From assembly GCA_903835005.1 (NCBI GenBank), contig CAILLK010000127.1:1-64000 (forward strand): DNA of 64,000 bases, in the 5' to 3' direction. The notes beneath the pieces are model-generated. The model was not told where the DNA came from. It did no database searches and saw only the letters and a list, made by a program, of their open reading frames with translations. Made by a program: the position numbers and the translations under genes. Shown one piece after another: positions 59,885 to 64,000 of this stretch. Within the stretch, counting starts at the first letter, position 1. Each line of letters begins with the position of its first letter. Source of the DNA: an uncultured Bacteroidota bacterium. GTDB lineage: Bacteria > Bacteroidota > Bacteroidia > Chitinophagales > Chitinophagaceae.

Positions 59885-60376
59885 TCAGTTGTTAAGCGTA
59901 AGTGTTTCGCTGGCTGTTATTATACCATCTTCATCGCAATACACATAATGGCCGGGCATAAAGGTGCTACCTGCAAACATTACCGGTATATTTTCTTCCC
60001 ATACTATATCCGTAACTCTCGATATAGGGTAAGTATTAAGTGCTTTCACACCCAGATCGAGCTGACCCAGGCCTGCCGAATCGCGGATACAGCCGTTAAT
60101 AATTATCCCGTTCCAGTTGTTTTTTACGGCTATACCACCCAGCCGGTCGCCGGTGAGGGCGCAGCGCATAGAGGCCCCGCCATCCACAACCAGCACTTTT
60201 CCGGTGCCATCAGTATTCAGTATTTTTTCTACATGGGCATGATCTTCAAATGTTTTAAGGGTATGTATTTTACCGCTGAACATCTTCCTGCCGCCATAGT
60301 CCCTGAACCCGACAGGCTCGGTAATTATTATCTTTTCATGAAAAGCATCGCATAGATCAGCTGTTTTGTACTCCAT
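59885..60376 (-). CDS. RraA-family protein (HMG aldolase / oxaloacetate decarboxylase-like)
   Basis: 163 aa from ATG 60376, matching the family length (about 160). Conserved blocks: TADLCDAFHEK, FSGKIHTLKTFEDHAHVEKIL, VLVVDGGASMRCALTGDRLGGIAVKN (Asp 77), GIIINGCIRDSAGLGQLDLGVKA (Arg 98, Asp 99) and GSTFMPGHYVYCDEDGI. Family members either regulate RNase E or act as metal-dependent aldolases with oxaloacetate decarboxylase activity; the RD pair is kept here. Bacteroidota lack a canonical RNase E partner in most cases. Operon partner of mqo, which makes oxaloacetate, favours a metabolic role (inference). Confidence 0.88.
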   Translation of the reverse strand: MEYKTADLCDAFHEKIIITEPVGFRDYGGRKMFSGKIHTLKTFEDHAHVEKILNTDGTGKVLVVDGGASMRCALTGDRLGGIAVKNNWNGIIINGCIRDSAGLGQLDLGVKALNTYPISRVTDIVWEENIPVMFAGSTFMPGHYVYCDEDGIITASETLTLNN

Positions 60377-60483
60377 ATGGTATAAGTTTAAATTATTCAA
60401 TAAATTTGAAACAGGTACATAGCAAGCTGTTTCATTAGTTTCTCTTTACTTAAATTGGATTTGTGCTCAAAATAACCCATATT

Positions 60484-60600
60484 ATGAGTAACATCCAAGA
60501 TGAGCGGGTAAATTTAATTTTCCGGCAGTTTGAAATGCGGCAGCAATTCTTGCGCCGGTTAAAAGATTCAATACCTTTATTTCTCAATAAAAAAGAATGA
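60484..60600 (+). CDS. Small 38-aa protein coupled to the MFS gene
   Basis: Too short for the ORF track. ATG 60484 opens a 38-codon frame (MSNIQDERVNLIFRQFEM to SIPLFLNKKE) ending in TGA 60598-60600. That stop overlaps the MFS start codon as ATGA (60597-60600), the classic sign of translational coupling. The peptide is highly charged (Arg, Glu, Asp, Lys) and helix-forming, with no signal or TM segment. No family recognised. It may be a regulatory leader or accessory subunit of the transporter. Confidence 0.6.
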   Translation: MSNIQDERVNLIFRQFEMRQQFLRRLKDSIPLFLNKKE

Positions 60601-61778
60601 AGATCATTACCCGCACGGTGTTGCTGCTCTCCATGGTAAGCCTGTTTACCGATGTATCCAGCGAGATGCTGTACCCGGTCATTCCCATTTACTTGCAAAC
60701 CATCCATTTTTCTGTGCTCTTTATTGGTATGCTGGAGGGCATAGCGGAAGCCACCGCTGGCCTTACCAAGGGCTATTTCGGCAAGCTGAGCGACAACCTG
60801 GGCCGGCGTATGCCGTTTGTAAGACTGGGCTATTCTCAGAGCGCATTGTCGAAGCCCATGATGGCCTTTTTTACTTTTCCGCTCTGGATATTTACGTCCC
60901 GCTCGCTCGACAGGCTGGGGAAAGGCATAAGGACCGGAGCAAGGGATGCTATGCTTTCATCTGAAGCCACACCAGAAACCAAGGGCCGTGTATTTGGTTT
61001 TCACCGGGGCATGGATACGCTTGGAGCGGTAATAGGCCCGGCTTCTGCCCTCTTATTCCTGTTCTTTTACCCGGCACAGTACAAAACACTTTTTTATATA
61101 GCTTTTATACCGGGAATTATTTCTATCGGGTTCACCTTTCTGGTTAAGGAAAAAAGATCTGAGCCCAAGGCCGGTATTATTAAAACCCGCTTTTTCGATT
61201 TTATAAAATACTGGAAGGCCAGTCCGCCGGCATACCGCAAATTGGTTGCCGGGCTCTTGCTGTTTGCACTCATCAACAGCTCGGATATGTTCCTGATACT
61301 GAGAATTAAGGCTGTGGGGTTCAGCGATTCGGCTGCAATAGGGGTATACATTTTTTATAATCTTGTTTATGCCTTATGCTCTTACCCCCTGGGCGGCCTG
61401 AGCGACCGCATTGGTTTCAAAAAAGTGTTTGTTACCGGATTATTACTTTTTGCAGGAGTTTATACAGGAATGGCTTTCAACAGCAATATTTATCTTTTAT
61501 TTGCGTTATTCTTTCTTTACGGTGTTTATGCCGCTGCTACAGATGGTATCAGCAAGGCATGGATATCCAACATTACAGATAAAAAAGATACTGGTACAGC
61601 TATAGGCGCCTATACTGGTTTTCAGAGTATATGCAGTCTTGCGGCCAGTACGCTTGCAGGGTTGGTATGGTTTCAGTTTGGTTCTTTGATATTGTTTTTG
61701 TCTACAGGTATAATTACTTTTATTATAGCAATATATATGTTGCTTTTGGTTAAAACAGGCGGCAAAAATACTAACTGA
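60597..61778 (+). CDS. MFS transporter
   Basis: 393 aa with twelve TM helices. The MFS motif A loop between TM2 and TM3 reads GYFGKLSDNLGRRMPFVRLGY, repeated in the second half as YPLGGLSDRIGFKKVFV. The N-terminus LLLSMVSLFTDVSSEMLYPVIPIYLQ is typical of a subfamily of bacterial drug/sugar MFS proteins (DVSSEM motif). Substrate unknown. Its start codon overlaps the stop of a 38-aa ORF, so it is the second gene of a coupled pair. Confidence 0.9.
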   Translation: MKIITRTVLLLSMVSLFTDVSSEMLYPVIPIYLQTIHFSVLFIGMLEGIAEATAGLTKGYFGKLSDNLGRRMPFVRLGYSQSALSKPMMAFFTFPLWIFTSRSLDRLGKGIRTGARDAMLSSEATPETKGRVFGFHRGMDTLGAVIGPASALLFLFFYPAQYKTLFYIAFIPGIISIGFTFLVKEKRSEPKAGIIKTRFFDFIKYWKASPPAYRKLVAGLLLFALINSSDMFLILRIKAVGFSDSAAIGVYIFYNLVYALCSYPLGGLSDRIGFKKVFVTGLLLFAGVYTGMAFNSNIYLLFALFFLYGVYAAATDGISKAWISNITDKKDTGTAIGAYTGFQSICSLAASTLAGLVWFQFGSLILFLSTGIITFIIAIYMLLLVKTGGKNTN

Positions 61779-61865
61779 AAAACAATATGTGAAGAAATTA
61801 ATAAAATGGCATAATTATTGCAGTAACTAAAGCAGGATTGTATTTCACGCAAAAAACATACAGTT

Positions 61866-61931
61866 ATGAAAACCTTCATCGTATTAATCGCGCTCTACCT
61901 GCTGATCATCTCGCTTACTATTGCTGCATAG
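61866..61931 (+). CDS. Possible 21-aa hydrophobic micropeptide
   Basis: ATG 61866 to TAG 61929-61931, translating MKTFIVLIALYLLIISLTIAA. This is one complete TM helix with a single Lys near the start, the composition of known bacterial membrane micropeptides. No good promoter box was found and it is short enough to occur by chance. Kept as a candidate only. Confidence 0.25.
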   Translation: MKTFIVLIALYLLIISLTIAA

Positions 61932-62041
61932 GAATTTGAGTAATGGAGTTTGGGGAAGTTTGGGTATGTGGTTTATTTTTCAGTTTTTTATCTTTTTATA
62001 TTTAGTGAAGAATCCTGCCTTTATTTGCTCAAACCTGTGTA

Positions 62042-63745
62042 ATGAATAAGTTTACTTTTTTATTGCTCTGTTACCTGGTTCTCTGTTGCGTTAATATTAA
62101 TGCTCAGGGGTGGCAATGGGGGCTGGGAAGTTCCAACCCGGGTGGTGAATGTTATCCGGCAGCAGCAGCGACGGATCATTCCGGCAATTTTTATATAATA
62201 GCAAATGTTTTTCCGGTACCTACAGGATCAACCTTTACCAGTAATTATGGAACATTGCCTTTGACAGATACGGGCGGATTGTCACAGATGGCAATTATCA
62301 AAACTAATTCCGAAGGCAATTATAAATGGGTTATTGGCACCCAGGGTACATACGTATCGCCGGTTGATATGACAACAGATGAATCTGGCAATGTATATGT
62401 ATTGGGCACATACTCCATTGGGCCTATGCGCTTAGGTAGTTCAGTATTAACCGATAGTACTGGTGGCGAAGTCTATTTTATTGCAAAATCAGACTCAAAT
62501 GGATCTGTATTATGGGCCCGGAATATAGGTCCCGGCAATTATTCTCCCCCAAGTCTTAGAAAGGCCTGTGGGCTTAGAACAGACAACCAGGGTAACATTT
62601 ATGTTTCCGGAATGTATTCAGGAGATTCGATCAGAATAGGTACAACTACTTTAACGAATGCATCACCTGGTACTACAGATATTTTTGTGGCTAAATTCAA
62701 TACCGGGGGTACGCCACTCTGGGCAAAAAGCATTGGGGGTGTAAAAATGGACTATGTGAATAACATTGCTGTATCGTCCGGGGGGGAAGTATATATATCC
62801 GGTAATTTTTCTTCTCCATCAATTGTATTTGGAGGAACTACTTTTACTACAGCCTTAGATGCGCAATACATATTTAAGTTCGACAGTCTGGGAAATGAAC
62901 TCTGGGGGAGAACCGCACAATCAACCGACTCAAATGACGTGATTTTCGGAGTCACTACCGACATTTCGGGTAATATATATTTTTCCGGAACTTTATATTC
63001 CGATAGCTTATCTTTTGGTGGCATTAAAATGATTAAATCCGGAGACAGTAATCCATTTATAGTAAAATATAATCACAATGGAGCCATTCTCTGGGCGCAT
63101 AATGCCACCGGTGGCGCATACTATAATTATGGTTTTTCAATTGCAGTAGATTCTTGTGAGAATGCATGGGTGTGCGGTCAGGTTCAGGATAATATTAATT
63201 TTGGTGGCAGAACCATTTATAAACCCTCATACCTCACCGATGTAATGTTTATTGCTGATTTTAACACCGCAGGAGATTGTATTGCTGATACAACATTACC
63301 TGTACTGAATACCTTCTGGAGTTTTATTGCAATTGGCAATAATGGTAGCTTATATGCTGCTACCAGTTACCAGGCTGATTCCCTGATTTTAGGTAGTGAT
63401 ACACTTTACTCAGCTACCGGCACAAACAGTTTATTGGCCGGGAAGTATAATTATACCGGAGCATCCTGCATTTCTCTGGCTGTTGCAGGTTCAGTAGAAG
63501 CAGCAAATTATAATTTATTTCCCAACCCCGCCACCACCGATTTCACCATCCATTCCGAAACCCCATTCCCTCCGGCCTCCAAAGAAGAACTCTATAACCT
63601 CGTCGGCAGGCTCATCAATACCTATCCCTTAACTGGCAACAACACAGTAATTTCAACAGCCAATATCCCACCCGGCATGTATCAGTGCAGGATTTTTGCA
63701 GGCGGGAATAACCCGGTTACGAAGAAGCTGGTAATTATGAAATAA
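62042..63745 (+). CDS. T9SS-secreted SBBP-like beta-propeller protein
   Basis: 567 aa. Signal peptide (MNKFTFLLLCYLVLCCVNINAQ), then repeated blades of SBBP type with D-x-x-G-N-x-Y-x-x-G cores: DHSGNFYIIANVF, DESGNVYVLGTYSIG, DNQGNIYVSGMYSGD, SSGGEVYISGNFSSP, DISGNIYFSGTLYSD, each followed by a W/A-alternating strand (ILWAHNATGG, VLWARNIGPG, PLWAKSIGG). The T9SS sorting domain closes the protein (LFPNPATTDFTIHS, GMYQCRIFAGGNNPVTKKLVIMK). Likely surface-exposed; ligand unknown. Eighth T9SS cargo in the window. Confidence 0.87.
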   Translation: MNKFTFLLLCYLVLCCVNINAQGWQWGLGSSNPGGECYPAAAATDHSGNFYIIANVFPVPTGSTFTSNYGTLPLTDTGGLSQMAIIKTNSEGNYKWVIGTQGTYVSPVDMTTDESGNVYVLGTYSIGPMRLGSSVLTDSTGGEVYFIAKSDSNGSVLWARNIGPGNYSPPSLRKACGLRTDNQGNIYVSGMYSGDSIRIGTTTLTNASPGTTDIFVAKFNTGGTPLWAKSIGGVKMDYVNNIAVSSGGEVYISGNFSSPSIVFGGTTFTTALDAQYIFKFDSLGNELWGRTAQSTDSNDVIFGVTTDISGNIYFSGTLYSDSLSFGGIKMIKSGDSNPFIVKYNHNGAILWAHNATGGAYYNYGFSIAVDSCENAWVCGQVQDNINFGGRTIYKPSYLTDVMFIADFNTAGDCIADTTLPVLNTFWSFIAIGNNGSLYAATSYQADSLILGSDTLYSATGTNSLLAGKYNYTGASCISLAVAGSVEAANYNLFPNPATTDFTIHSETPFPPASKEELYNLVGRLINTYPLTGNNTVISTANIPPGMYQCRIFAGGNNPVTKKLVIMK

Positions 63746-63790
63746 CCTGTACCACCAACTAAAGACTTAATACTTTCGACTAAATACTCC

Positions 63791-64000
63791 TTAAAGAGGT
63801 ATATTTCCATGCTTCCGCTTGGGCATTTTCGCTACCTTATTCTCCAGCATTTTAAAGCCTTTAATCAGCTTGGCACGGGTCTCATCGGGCATGATCACTT
63901 CATCAATAAAACCACGGGAAGCGGCGCCATAAGGGTTGGCAAACTTATCAATGTATTCGGCTTCTTTTTCTTTCAGCTTACCTTCATGGTCATCGGCTTC
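63791..64000 (-). CDS. Acyl-CoA carboxylase beta subunit (propionyl-CoA carboxylase type), 3' end
   Basis: The last 69 codons of a leftward gene that runs off the right edge. Residues FANPYGAASRGFIDEVIMPDETRAKLI and the ending KRKHGNIPL are the standard C-terminus of biotin-dependent acyl-CoA carboxylase carboxyltransferase subunits (PccB/MmdA). Stop TAA at 63793-63791. It transfers CO2 from biotin to propionyl-CoA or a related acyl-CoA. The C-terminal part is intact. Confidence 0.88.
   Translation of the reverse strand, partial: EADDHEGKLKEKEAEYIDKFANPYGAASRGFIDEVIMPDETRAKLIKGFKMLENKVAKMPKRKHGNIPL

Noticed and set aside
60450-60707. Minus-strand ORF of 85 aa
   Set aside because: Lies across the small coupled ORF and the MFS start in the opposite sense; composition is not protein-like.
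1-64000. tRNA, rRNA, insertion sequences or prophage
   Set aside because: No cloverleaf, rRNA-like stretch, transposase or phage structural gene was seen on either strand.

Overview
The window looks like a chromosomal segment of a Bacteroidota bacterium, probably Chitinophagales/Sphingobacteriales-like. The evidence is: eight proteins that end in a type IX secretion system (T9SS) C-terminal sorting domain; promoters of the Bacteroidota type (TTTG-N20-TAnnTTTG, three with exact 20-nt spacing); little reliance on Shine-Dalgarno sequences; and typical families such as Reg_prop propellers, DUF2795, CCC-motif/DUF2752 pairs, choice-of-anchor V proteins and DNRLRE. I see no tRNA, rRNA, CRISPR array, transposase or prophage.

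Layout. 1-0.9 kb: the 3' end of an unknown gene and an N-terminally incomplete cell-wall amidase. 0.9-6 kb: a secreted propeller, a VioA-like sugar aminotransferase, and an hddA/glycosyltransferase pair for nucleotide-heptose and amino-sugar glycans. 6-21 kb: mostly housekeeping and envelope genes (MoxR ATPase, M28 and M23 peptidases, beta-barrel proteins, 3-hydroxyacyl-CoA dehydrogenase, pth, CDGSH protein), a gene broken by an in-frame stop, an AbiE-type toxin-antitoxin pair, and a lipoprotein/cystathionine-lyase-family operon. 21.4-28.1 kb: two adjacent T9SS adhesin-like genes, one encoding 1775 residues of cysteine-rich Ig-like repeats. 28.4-31.5 kb: an apparent signalling operon (anchored Cys-rich protein, polytopic membrane protein, histidine kinase, NarL-type regulator), followed by a catalytically atypical SAM-hydrolase homologue. 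32.4-48.5 kb: two GT2 + GT-C glycosyltransferase modules (one GT2 fused to a lipoprotein, the other with wecB), an M16 protease, two methyltransferases, a DNRLRE T9SS protein, a LOG protein, lolD and an SDR. 48.8-52 kb: cyanophycinase-like protein, DAHP synthase/chorismate mutase, trmB. 52.1-57.3 kb: four tandem paralogous T9SS choice-of-anchor V genes, then DUF2752 and CCC-motif membrane proteins. 57.4-64 kb: UbiA-family enzyme, RraA-like/mqo operon, a 38-aa ORF coupled to an MFS transporter, another T9SS propeller protein, and the 3' end of an acyl-CoA carboxylase beta subunit.

How the genes work together (inference). Much of the window serves the cell surface: T9SS cargo, the glycans that usually anchor such cargo, envelope proteases and lipoproteins. 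The most unusual elements are the four-gene CXnCH array with expanding Cys spacing and separate promoters and terminators, the GT2::lipoprotein chimera, the Cys-rich giant adhesin, the four-gene sensory operon, the small ORF coupled to the MFS gene, and several probably leaderless mRNAs. All functional calls come from motif reading; no database search was run.
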